Shown here: one piece after another, positions 46,044 through 57,032 of the stretch | How positions within the stretch are numbered: the first letter of the stretch is position 1 | How the letters are laid out: every line of letters begins with the position of its first letter | DNA from: Polytrichum commune | Taxonomy: Eukaryota; Streptophyta; Polytrichopsida; Polytrichales; Polytrichaceae | Length of the DNA: 60,000 nt | Assembly (NCBI GenBank): GCA_950295325.1 | Contig: OX485807.1 | Span: 2,732,501-2,792,500 of the forward strand | Direction: 5' to 3' | The notes under the pieces: generated by a model | Told to the model about the DNA's origin: nothing | The model's input: only the letters and a program-made list of their open reading frames with translations | The model's database searches: none | Position numbers and translations under genes: made by a program

Positions 46044-46596
46044 GGGGTTGTTTACATCATGGACCATGAAGTTGTCACAAGGCCCTGTAAAATTTGTGAT
46101 TGGTTGTTGAACTCATCCCGGCACCACTTTGGTTTACACCAAGGAAAAATGATTAGAGTGACCATGAAGTTCGAGGTCCCCAAAAGACATATTATAAGGC
46201 CTACATTATCCAGTGACATGGGTCAACAGGTTTTGCGGTGGGAGAGGCAAAAGAGGTCTCTTGTAGAAAAAGGCAAGGCCCCGTGGCGGAGAAATGATGT
46301 TATAATAAAATTTGAATGATTTTTTTTGGGGAAAGAGAAGATGAAGACAAGAGAAGACAAGATAATGATCAAACTTGATTTAATTTTTTTTGAACTGCCC
46401 ATTTTGGGCATATATTAAAAAAAAAATCAGCACATTCACTTTTTGGTGCATGGTCATTCCTCTTGGTCCACATTCAATTTAAACCTAGTGAGGGGCCCAA
46501 AGGCTTTAGTAAATTGATGTTGGACCATCAAGTCAGATTATGAAAAAAGGCCATCTTCCATGATCCGATTTCATGGTCCTTGGTGTAAACCGGCCC
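46044..46596. mobile_element. PIF/Harbinger-like MITE, family P copy 4
   Basis: 553 bp between TAA duplications (46041-46043 and 46597-46599). Left end GGGGTTGTTTACATCATGG; right end inverted GGGCCGGTTTACACCAAGG. Same interior as copy 2, including GGCAAGG and GACAAGAGAAGACAA. Confidence 0.75.
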
Positions 46597-46599
46597 TAA

Positions 46600-48849
46600 G
46601 TTTCCAACACTATTTGAGTGTGTAGTTCCAAATAGCCTCAAGTCTTTCTTTGAATTAGACCACCAAGATGACATTAGCCTCTATCTCACGTAGACTTCCG
46701 CACTCCACCACTCTAAAAAATTACGCCAAATATGACATTTAATGTCATATGATATTTTGTGTCACTATGATAACTTTTTGGATGACACTTCTTATGAATA
46801 AGTGAACAAATAGTATTATGGATGATGGATGAGTTCATCCGCTAGCGAAAACCCTACCTTCTCTCGTCATCAACTTGTGATGAAATATTGTCATGGATGA
46901 TTGAAATTTGGATGAAAATTCACTTGGTAAGTGACAGTAATTGCAACACCATAAACTTGAAATCCCCACAAAAATTCTAGAAGGAATGACAAATAATGAT
47001 GTGTTCACATTTAGTGTTGCTGACACTATACCGCAGTTTACAATTAGTATTGAGCACGGCAAGCAGAATCAGTGAAACTAAATATCGTCTTTAGTGTAGC
47101 TAGATTGAAACCATCCTGACATACTTTCAATCCCATTAGCCTTTTCGGCTTCCTGGATTTTAACATCAATTTCATTTCATTCACTCTTTCTTGAGAGTCT
47201 GGCCAACACCTTGTGAAAAATGCAATATTCATCCACATCAATTTCCTAGAAAACCAATTAATATGGCTCACACTAGTATCAAACTAAAGATTTGGCATGG
47301 GTTGAAAATTAATGAGAATGAAGGACACCTATTTGGACTGTTTAGTATACCCCCCATGCTAACGTACATGGTCTGAAAGGAGATGAGTGCCAGAGGTGGG
47401 CATTGTGACAGACGTGCAGCTGGAGTTTCTCTCTTTAAAGAAAAGCTCATTCACAAGTGTGATTCATGTGAACTCAAAAGCAATTTGAAGACCAAGGGCA
47501 CGCTATGCTTAAGAGTGACATCCCAGCATTCATTTATTGCAATTTGATAAAATTCTTCACTAACTTGGAAATTATCATTCACTCACTGGCTTGGTGATGA
47601 TTAGAAATATGCAAAAACCATGCTCTCTTTTGAAGCAGAGTGTTAAACTGTAAGAGAAATTTGCAAATGCAGACTCCACAACATATGTAGGTAAGCGTGT
47701 ACTGACACCGTACCCAAAAAAACACTGATGGCTGAACAGGTATTACTTGGTGGTAGAAACCAATGTTTGGCATTCAGTTGACTTATCCTCCAGGGATCAT
47801 TAGTAGTAGGAAACATGCATCCAAACAACAGGATTCCAATCACAATTGCAAGTTTAACATGACCATTGTCCAAGACAACGCACTAAATTGTGTGAATTTT
47901 GCAACTGTATTGGTTGAAACTGTGTTCTTAGAACCCTCACATTTTCTACTTGTGCTGGTTGACCTAAACTTTCACAATTAAGCAAGTCACAAATTTTTTT
48001 TCCAGATGTAGAGTGCTGAAATGATGGCCAATTATAGCTCCTAAGCAAAAGCTTAAGCATAAAATCCAGTAGACTCCAGGTAGCAGTCACTTGTTACCAA
48101 AGCAAGCTAACAAGAACATACAAGGGGCAAAGTACAATTCTGGTGACATTAAAAAGTAAGAGACCTTTATTCTGTCCCCATTAGCCATTTGGCTTTCTTA
48201 GACTCTTAGAATCAGATCTATTTCATACAAGAACACCCTGAAATTGACAGCAAACAAGATTTTTATTATCATTTTGCTGATGTTTACTAAGGTAGACATA
48301 ATCCGTGTCCAATAGTATTATGAGGAAAGTAGGAATCCTTCAGATTACACCATAAGCATTCAGTTCTCCCTTCTACTTTTCATAGCTGCATCAAGAATGC
48401 TCTAATTAATGCACAAAATTCCTAATGATCACGTCCAAGGAAACAGCACTACCACAAAACCCTATTGTAAAGTCTTGAAACAGTAGTCTGTTTATAGAGA
48501 CCTTCCACAAATGTGGACTTTCAATGGAACTTGGAAATAATACACGTGTCTGCATGCTTTGATGAGTTTCCTGACAAAAATTGAGCATCAACTGCCCCCT
48601 CTATTGACCCTGAAAATCATAAAATACAATATGAGCAATACTTATATTTACTCAGGGTGGCTCAAGTAAGACCTGGATAAGGAAGGTTGCCTACCTTCAC
48701 TACTCAAACCAAAAAAATTGAAACCAACCCCCTATTTTGAGTTGCGTACTGAAAGAGATGGTATTAGGTATCAGGGTAGGCTTTAGACCAATAAGTGGGG
48801 GCAAATTGGTGTGTTGACATCATCCAACCCAAGGGAGCTCTACAAATTC
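46600..48849. other. Intergenic and 3' flank of the RETICULATA-like gene
   Basis: No gene recognised. The words CATTAGCC, TTTGGCTT/TTCGGCTT and ATTTCAT recur near 47137-47180 and 48180-48225, suggesting an old duplication. The last several hundred bases before 48850 should be the 3' UTR of the neighbouring minus-strand gene. Confidence 0.3.
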
Positions 48850-51800
48850 TTATGCAGGTGCTACTCCAGGTGCAACTCCATCAGCTCCTTCCACTGCGCC
48901 TCGGTCCTTCTGAACCCCGACCCAACGTGCATAATCCACCCACCTGCACACACACATACCAACATTATGATGCAGTTCCTGTGCTTTAACAGTTTGGTGT
49001 GCGAGGAACTTGAAGATGATCAACAAAAACCTAGGACCATTTGAAAAGAAATCTATCTGTAGTCTAAGATGCTCTTGACAAATCTCTGCTGTGAAAGAAT
49101 GTTTATGGAACTTGAAGTCCAGAGAGCATCAACACCAACAAATTAAAACATTTGGATAAATTTGTGAGACTCATGATGATTATCATCTGGATCCAGTTTG
49201 CCATCCAGACATGGTGAACAAAACCAGTGGCATTATGCTTCCTTGCCTTGCACAAAACTTGCAGGTGCATAGACAAGGTGATGAGTCTACCCCATATAAC
49301 AGTGGGAAAGACTGGAGACCTTGGATTTTTTCCATCTATACTACATGATGTAGGATCATTTGCATTATTGCATGGAATAAAAGATACAGAAACAAAATGA
49401 GAAGGGTCATTAGAAACATACATCAAAGAGCCCAAAAATGTGTTTCCTGTGCGGACACCAAAACTCATCACACTCAGGAGTAACTTCTGGTTGTGCAGCA
49501 TTGGCTCCAATATGCGCTGCTCAATAACTCCCGCCAGGATTTGGTATCTGCAACATATCCCAAATTCATGTCACAAGGTGCTGTTCATTAGCACTGGATG
49601 CAATGCAATGGAACCTATATAAGCCCTTTCTAATTTTTCAAGAAGAATGAGGCGTTGATAGGCAATAAAAATCATGTAGTTCCTTTTACTTAGTATTCAT
49701 AAACACTTCCAAACTTACAGTGGTACATAACTCATCAGATTCCCCACAAGATACTTGAAACATACCTCAGATTGCTGGAAACGGCCATGTACACTCCATA
49801 AGCCAAACTAGTCTGGAGAATGGGGATGTCCTCTGTTTCACCCTCAAAGTTCTTGTCCATCTTGCGTCGGACTGCAATCAAGGAATTTGTAGTCGCTGTC
49901 CCAACCTGCAGAAATTGCAATAACAGACATCCTGCTGCATAAGTGCCTAAACCTGTAATAACATGCAACAGAATCATGCTGCCCTCAACTGTTGGACAGA
50001 AAGCATTTGAGAAAATGATATGGCAATCATACTGAAACATCATGAGGCAAGACAACCTACCAATGAAGCTGTTGTACCAACAGCCAGCAATTTGCTGCCG
50101 TTCCTCTGCAAGAGGACAACAAAAACACCCCTTAGTCATCCATCCCTACAAGAAGTGCAACAAAACCTGCACGTGCCTTTGTTTGTCACATTTTTATGTC
50201 CCAGAATGAAGAGATAGCAGACGAGGTATACTCACCGCAATTGCACCCAAACGTTGCAGAAGTGAGTAAGATTGGCCTCGTAGAGCAACCTGTATACATA
50301 TGTACATACATAAGGTAAGACATTCCGTCAAAGCCAGGGAATTGGATGGTTGGACAAAATGCTTGTTCTCAGACACTATCAAGAATACAACGACCAGAAT
50401 TGCAAACCAATTTGTACTCACATGGACGGACTACAATCTAACACAGCAATAACTTCATGCTTTCTCCATGAATTTAGACCTTTTACACCTTTCCACCTTA
50501 TAAACAACAAGAGATTCATCAAAAATGCATGGGACTGGAAGCAATTACCTGGAAGGCATTATCAGGACAGTTGTAGAAGAACTGTGCAATCTTTCCGGCA
50601 CCAGTTGCCAGTCTTGGCCTTAGCGACACTGTGGGGGCCGGTAACCACACTAGCATGAAGTCGGCTATTAGTGCCATAACCTTTCTCATCACACAAACAT
50701 GGAAGGGGATCAGCCACCTATAAATATGCCTTGTGCAAGGTTGGTTGTCAATTCAAGAGAGACAACTCTTTAGGAGGGTTTTGAGATAAATTTTTAATTG
50801 ATTAAATTTTTACTCCCACCTATCCAGTGCAGTGTACACTACAGGTAACAATAAATGATTCTTTCTTAGTCAAATTAAAGTACAAATAGATTCTTGAATG
50901 CACATCACCTTGTGAGAATCTTTCCTTCTCGCTTGGGAATGGCAAGATGCCTTAAGAGGACTGCCACATAGCTAAAAACAGGTCAAACTAGCAATCAAGT
51001 ACTTACCACATCAGCAAAGACAAAATCGAGTTCCTTGCTGAAATTCTCCTTTCGCTTCTCCAATTCAGCTGCAGTCTGAAAACAGAATCCAAAGATTACA
51101 GAGGTCAGTGCACTTTGTGCTTCCTTGTGCTACTTACAGGAGACAAGAGATTGCACCAGGATATTTACAGACCAATCTTATTCACCTCATTTGTGACCAG
51201 GAGACAATACATTCAAAAAACATCAAAATTCACTGACCACACTCCTTGAGGTTCAAATGCCAGCCTCTTTGACATTCACTGGCCTACTGTGACTTCCATC
51301 AGCAATTCTACAGCAGGTCCAAGAATACAACCTCCGCAATTGGCAGCAATAAATCTTGCATCTAACATTGACTAATGTTTCAGAATGAAGACTCAGAAAA
51401 ATAAAGGCTTGCAAGAAAATGGCAGACTTAATTTCCTACATGTGCAGCAGGTCTATGTGGTGCCCTACACTAAGCTCCTTTACTACAAAGTGAATGGGGT
51501 GTGCTTCATGCCTCAATGCACAATTCTCGACATGGGATAGCCATTAAATACTGATGCTACCCAGAGCCTGACCAAAAAAAATGACGCTCAATTCAAGGCG
51601 CAGTGAGTGAAAACCGCGATGATCAGGATCACCAAATTCCCGGCCATGCAGACCATCACTCAGGTGTATTGAAAGGTGAACTGGAGGCTATCAACAGGAA
51701 GTTTAGCCCCTCGAAACCCAGACGAAGAGATCACATATAAAGTTGACCACCATAAATAAATAATATAGTGCCAGATAGACAAACCCACACCACACAATAA

Positions 51801-53293
51801 CAAAAATGGGACCAGATGCCATTTACTCCATTTCTTGCGTTGAGAATAAGCGAGGCAGAGGACGTGGAATGCGAGAAGAAGTGGGAGGGTGCCGGAGGTT
51901 TAAAAATCCCACAAGGATAAAACTTGTTAAGGATTCTGATGCCACATCCGATGCCCAGTTTGGTCATGTAGACAAACTAGAACCACCAAATTCGTGGCCA
52001 GGCAGACCATGAGGGTTTTGCACCTCGAAACCCAATCCAAGAAGGACACAAGAACACCTATAGAAGTCGGAAATGACAGAAAAGATCGCTCTCACAGAGC
52101 GATAACCCTCGGACAAACCAACACCACCCAAAACAAAAAAGGGACCAAAAGCCAATCGACTCTGAAGAGAGCCATTTCATGCTTTAAAAGATGGTAGGCA
52201 GAGACAACATAGAACATGGAATGGGAGCCTAAAATAAAACAAAAAAATGATATGAAATCTGCCGAGGACAATAACCTTGTAAAGATTCCCACGCCGCATT
52301 CAATGCCCACTTTGGCCGTGGAGACAAAGCAGGATCACCAAATTGGCGGCCATGCAGACATCACTCTAGTAGATTAAATGGTAGAGTGTAAGCTGGCAAC
52401 ATAAGAGTTTTTGCACCTCCAGAGTCCACACCCAATCCAAGAAGGTAAAACTGACAGAAAAGAGCGTTCTCACGATTGATAACCCTCGGACGAACGAACA
52501 CCACCCAAAAACAAAACAAATTAAAAAAACTGGACCAGAAGCCAATCGACTCCGAAGAGAGCCATGTCGTGCTTTAATAGATGGAAGGCAGAGAGATAAC
52601 GACATTTAAAATGGGATCCCGGAGGAGGGAAAAAAACTAAGAGGGGATGATAACCTTGGTAAAGATTCCGACGCCGCATTCAATGCCCACTTTGGTGAGG
52701 AAGAGGTCGTCAGCCAGGAGGCGTTCCTTAAACCCACCGAATTTCATCAACCAGCCGAAGAAACTCGAGCCCTCCAGGTCGAAGTATTTCTTCACAATGT
52801 CAGCTGTGATGCGCCCGTCCTGGATCGCACTCGCCAGATCAGCAGGCAAGTTCTCCAGCGTCTTTCCCAGCGCGGTCACCGCCATCAAAGCCTCCTCCCG
52901 GTTCTTCCCGCTATCATCTCCCGCTCCCTCTCCGTCTCCGCCTCCGTATCCCGCAAGCCCGCGGCCACCCGCGTCATCGCCCCCGCCGCTGGCGAGCTCC
53001 GCGGAAGCATTGCCCCTCACTTCCCCCCTCACTCCTCGCCTCCCGGCGCCCTTCCTCCCGCTCGCGGACGCCACCACAAGCTCTCGTCGATCGCTGATGC
53101 CCCCCCTTGAAACCGAGATGGGTTGCACCCGCGACGAGAACGTTGGGCGCATGGAGCACCCAATCCGCAACGAGCTTGCGATGCGGCCATTGCTGCTGCT
53201 GCTGCTGCTGGATTCGGTGACCGCAGCCCACGATGCAGCCGATGTGGTTGTGGCTCCTGAGCTCACTGCGGCGGCCCCGACTCGCAGCGCCAT
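48850..53293 (-). CDS. RETICULATA-like (LCD1/RE, DUF3411) plastid protein
   Basis: Eight exons: 52655-53293, 51007-51075, 50549-50680, 50236-50289, 50061-50105, 49766-49905, 49422-49547, 48850-48943. Phases agree and the product is 432 residues. The start is the ATG at 53293; the frame is open to 53440 but without another ATG. Residues 1 to about 75 are Ser/Ala/Arg-rich and poor in acids, as in chloroplast transit peptides, followed by a Gly/Asp-rich linker. From about residue 140 the DUF3411 domain follows: PADLASAIQDGRI, GGFKERLLADDLF, IECGVGIFTK, IADFMLVWLPAPTVSLRPR, NCPDNAFQ, LAYGVYMAVSSNLRYQ, IEQRILEPML, RTGNTFLGSL and WVDYARWVG. Arabidopsis RE/LCD1 acts in plastids and shapes mesophyll development and leaf reticulation; the molecular role is unsettled. 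Intron 1 (1579 nt) contains duplicated exon 1 ends. Confidence 0.9.
51560..52700 (-). repeat. Decaying tandem copies of the exon 1 end and donor in intron 1
   Basis: The real exon 1 end and donor (about 52650-52700) is echoed at 52271-52320, 51917-51965 and more faintly near 51570-51600. Offsets are about 379, 352 and 353 bp. The nearest echo keeps ATAACCTTGTAAAGATTCC and ACGCCGCATTCAATGCCCAC, which would encode IECGVGIFT again, with an altered donor. Further words repeat in order, such as AGGATCACCAAATT with GGCCATGCAGAC. The copies grow less similar with distance from the exon. Confidence 0.75.
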
Positions 53294-53511
53294 GGCTGCG
53301 TCTACAAATCTGCGTTGCCCCCAAAAGCTGGCCTGGCGATGGCGATGGCGATGACAAAATTTTGTGAGTTGTGGGAGGATTTTTGGAAACGCACGCAGAA
53401 AGCAAGCAAAAGCGAAGAGAAGACCGGGCGCTCGACACAAGGGTGCGACGGCGGGGCGGCTGTGCCGGGGACAGGGGACTGTTCATGAGCGCGAGGTCCG
53501 GGTATCAAACA
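53294..53511 (-). promoter_or_regulatory. Short 5' flank of the RETICULATA-like gene
   Basis: Only about 220 bp separate the start codon from the target duplication of a hAT element, so leader and core promoter must lie here or within or beyond the element. Contains imperfect GGCGAT repeats at 53336-53353, just above the start codon. Confidence 0.4.
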
Positions 53512-53519
53512 CCCCGGGT

Positions 53520-54955
53520 CAGTGTAAATGTTTGACAAAGTTTTTACAAGTTTTTCACTTTTGACACGCAAAAACTCGCACCCAAAAGAAAATGCACGTC
53601 AATTGACACGCACAATTTAGAAGTTGACCCATACTGAGACTTGTGATGAAGAAAAAAACACATGTCAATGGACACGCTAGAAATTGAAATGACACATATT
53701 ATTAGGCAACTTAAGTATTATAAATTGCAGCTCAAGTAGTACAAATCGACAGAACGAGCTGAAACGATTGTTGAAGGATGTATTTGAAGAAGAAGATTTT
53801 GTGGTGATTTTATAAGTTCATGTAGTACGGTGGATTTCTCAAGGTAATGTTATGACCCGCTTACTACAATGTATGTTGGCGTTATTATAATTATTCAAAG
53901 ATGAAGAGCCACATTGGTATGAGATCATGTGCTCTTTTGAATTCCGTTTACTTGAACTTGCTTGTAGATGTTTTACAAGAGTTCAATAAATTAAATATCA
54001 AATTTCAATATGATATGGTTGATATCACAACTATTAGTGCAACCATCGATATCACTATTTCAATTTTATCACATCATTTTTAATATGGGAACGGACCTAT
54101 GTTCGGGAAAATTCTTGAGGGAATTTGTATGAAATCTTTAGCTGAGTTATGAAAACAATATAGGAGATCATATTATTCATGCATTGGTAACTGATGGTCC
54201 CAATGAACCACAACAATGCATATTATTGGGTACAATAATGTTCATGCTTTGAATGATCGTTTCCCAAACCTTCCAGTATTCAATGCAGCCAAATCTTTCA
54301 GCCTTCATAATTATCCAAGCAATGATAGTGATCGAAACACAAATATCGGACTCAAAAGGATATTGTTGAAGTTTCAATACACTAAAGAAGAAAGTGGCAT
54401 GTGTAAGGGAGAACTCCTGGAATTTACGGAAACACTTCAACATGAGTGTGGGAACAATACGATATTTGAGGCTTGATGCATATGTGGACACAAACTGGCC
54501 TAAACTTATGCAAAGTTCTATGGCAAAAAAAGTATACTCATTCCATCGAGTATAGAAATTTGTGAGAGAGGATTTTCCAAACAAAATGCAATCAAAAGCA
54601 TCTTGCGCAAGAGGTTACTTGAAGACCCTTGATGCTCCTATGCGGGTATCTCTTTGTGGGCTTGAAGTGGATGCAATGGACTAGGCTACCATCTTCAACG
54701 TTTGGAGAAACATGCGAGACCGAAGGATACTTACGCTCAATTGATAGTTTTTTTTTGGTTACAAGTTAAGTTTGTATTTTGATTATTTAGAATATTAGTT
54801 TTTTCTAAAATATCGTGTAACCCGAAATTGAGGTGACATTTTAGAATAAAATGTATATTATGTCAATTGACATTCATTTTTATTTTTGAAAACGTCACGT
54901 GACACTTTGGATTTGAAGTTGAACGTCAAATGAAATTTGTCAAACATACACACTA
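53520..54955 (+). mobile_element. hAT element with transposase C-terminal remnant
   Basis: 1436 bp. Left end CAGTGTAAATGTTTGACAAA; right end inverted TAGTGTGTATGTTTGACAAA, 17 of 20 identical. The 8-bp flanks CCCCGGGT (53512-53519) and CCCCAAGT (54956-54963) differ only at two G-to-A sites. Within, 53900-54750 is transposase relic. The element most likely lost its N-terminal coding half by internal deletion. Confidence 0.8.
53901..54750 (+). pseudogene. hAT transposase relic, C-terminal dimerisation region
   Basis: Frame-broken stretches read in order: DVLQEFNKLNIKFQYDMVDI, then NVHALNDRFPNLPVFNAAKS, GELLEFTETLQHEC, CERGFSKQNAIKS and, in another frame, RVSLCGLEVDAMD, stop, ATIFNVWRNMRDRR. CERGFS followed by a leucine-rich stretch is the hAT dimerisation signature. 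Several stops and frameshifts abolish function. It complements the N-terminal relic at 6.8-9.4 kb and may be of the same family. Confidence 0.7.
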
Positions 54956-56150
54956 CCCCAAGTATGTTGTTATAGCACTTCAGTGTTTTCTTTCAACAAT
55001 GTTTTGCTAATTTTGGGAATTGACCTAAATAAGTAACGGTAAGACAACTAAGGTTAATGGGTCTTAAATGGTTACCCTTTCCAACTAGCTCGTTTCCTAG
55101 GATCTTAAACAAGCGATTAGTACGAGATGCCTAGCAAATCCAAATCAAGGTCATAGTCATTTTCATCATATTTTTTGGAGTTCGTATGAATATCTTATCA
55201 TTATTAAAGTGAAGAATCTCATGCTCATGAAAGGGTCATATACCCCCCCCCCCTTTATGTTGATTACTAAGCCTAAAATGGTCATCATATTTTAAGCATG
55301 TGGTCTAATCTCTTTAAAACAAGCATGTCTTTTTTATATCCGTTCTTGGATGCTCTTGGAGTTCTACGAGTATGAGACCATAATGATTTTACCCAAAACT
55401 GAGCTTTGATCTAATATCCATGTGCCATCTATATGTGACACCTCAATCAATGCTCCTTACTTGCGAAGAAGCACAACAACATTAGCAAAAGCAAAGCAAA
55501 GACCGATGCTCACAATCTCCATGTATATTGTTATAGCAAGTTGGTTTTCCCCCAACAACGTTTTGCTAATTTTGGCAATCTACCTTACTGAATAATGATA
55601 AGACAACAAATGAATTTTGTTTGGGAGTAATGTAGGCACAAAATCTCAACAATTTTGTAAGAAATATGAATTTAATATAATATAACCGTCATCTACACAT
55701 GACACCTCATCATTGGTTTATGAGAAAATGCAACAACGTTAGCAAAGCGAAGAGAAACATGAGTGCTTAACCCAAGGCGACAACATGACGGGCATGATAG
55801 GGACCGGGAACATGCTTGAAGCTTTATGTACCCTACACCGGGTATGGTGTTATAGCACTTAAGCACTTTATAATGATTTGCTAATTTTGGCCCTTGACCC
55901 AAATAATGGCAAGACTAACTAACTAAGGCTTTTTGAAGTTTGTGAGTTCGAGAAAACAATGGCTTTGACAAAGCAAGCTCATCTAATGTACACGCCACTT
56001 GAAACATCAAAACCTCAATTTGATCATCATTTGTTAATCTTACGAGCAAACAAACACAATAACACTAGCAAAAGTGGAGGGAAGAATGAGCGCTCAAGAC
56101 ACGCGACAACTAAGTTACAAGGTGGGGTAGAGTGGAGATTGGGTGGGTTT
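54956..56150. repeat. Three tandem degenerate units (N repeats)
   Basis: The block GTTATAGCA, then TTTTGCTAATTTTGG, GACC/TACC and GGCAAGAC/GATAAGACAAC recurs from about 54968, 55531 and 55849. Each is later followed by GACACCTCA or GAAACATC, AACA-CATTAGCAAA and ATGCTCA/GTGCTTA/GCGCTCA. Before the hAT insertion the first unit adjoined the RETICULATA-like 5' flank (ACCCCGGGTATG compared with ACACCGGGTATG at about 55836). No gene. Confidence 0.5.
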
Positions 56151-56571
56151 TCTTTAAAGAAACAAATAAAATAAACTAAATTGTTTTGATCTTGTTGTAT
56201 ATTTTAATTAAAAAATGACTAATTTTTTAAGTTGCTATCTTTTACTTTCTCTCGATGATTGATATTCAACATGTGGGCATGATTCTATGCATTTCATGGA
56301 ATAAATATTTGGAAGTAAGCAACAACCTTCATATCAAGTAACATATCCACTTGTCTATTCACATGCGTACCGAGAGTTTATCCACCGCATGGTGGATGTT
56401 AACATGTACATGCCAAGCTTGAATATTCATAAGAGGTCGTGGCGAGAGAATAAGAGGTGTCACACTTCAAACATGCTAAGATCAGTTTTCATATTGTACT
56501 AAATTTCAAATCTTAACCAATATGTAATTCATACACACGTGTGCCACATGCTAGTACTACTTGGATCAAAC
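56151..56571. other. AT-rich spacer, no gene recognised
   Basis: No ORF or repeat of note. Confidence 0.3.
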
Positions 56572-57032
56572 TACATTGATCATCCCATTCAGTGCGTGTG
56601 ATGCTAATTCCCGAAACACACACTATTTTGCCAAATCTCAAAATCAGTGAGGGGTGAAGATTTTACCAAGTAATATTAAATTTATGAATACATGCTCATT
56701 TACCACACCTATCAAGAAAATCAATACATCCTCTAAGGTGCTCGTAGAGTGCATATAATGTGTGTTTTGGTGACCTCAATAGGGCTTCTTCTTTTTCTTC
56801 TTCTTATGTTGATGTTTAATCATCGCCACTCACTCCCGAGGCATATATTAACACTAAGAAATTGAAAACAATTTGCATTTAGAGTTACCAACACTTTGAC
56901 ACTCTGGGCTACCAAGACCCTAGATCTTATGGTAGCACTAATTTCATAGTGTAAAAGAAAATGAGTATCACCTTCACTAATTTTCCCAAATGCACTATTA
57001 GCCTACCCTCACTAAACGAGATAATTTGTGTA
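56572..57032. mobile_element. MITE family V copy 2
   Basis: Degenerate relative of 14469-14891: GCTAATTCCCGAAACACACA, then CACTATTTTGCCAAA near the left end and AATTTCATAG, TATCACCTTCACTAATTTTC, CCCTCACTAAACGAGATAATT toward the right. The terminal repeats are mutated but in the expected places. Confidence 0.5.

Noticed and set aside
52647-53354. 235-codon plus-strand ORF
   Set aside because: Antisense shadow of exon 1 of the RETICULATA-like gene; proline/serine-rich only because the sense strand is GC-rich.
53294-53440. N-terminal extension of the RETICULATA-like protein to 53440
   Set aside because: The upstream frame has no ATG (it would start at TTG), and the ATG at 53293 gives a good transit peptide.
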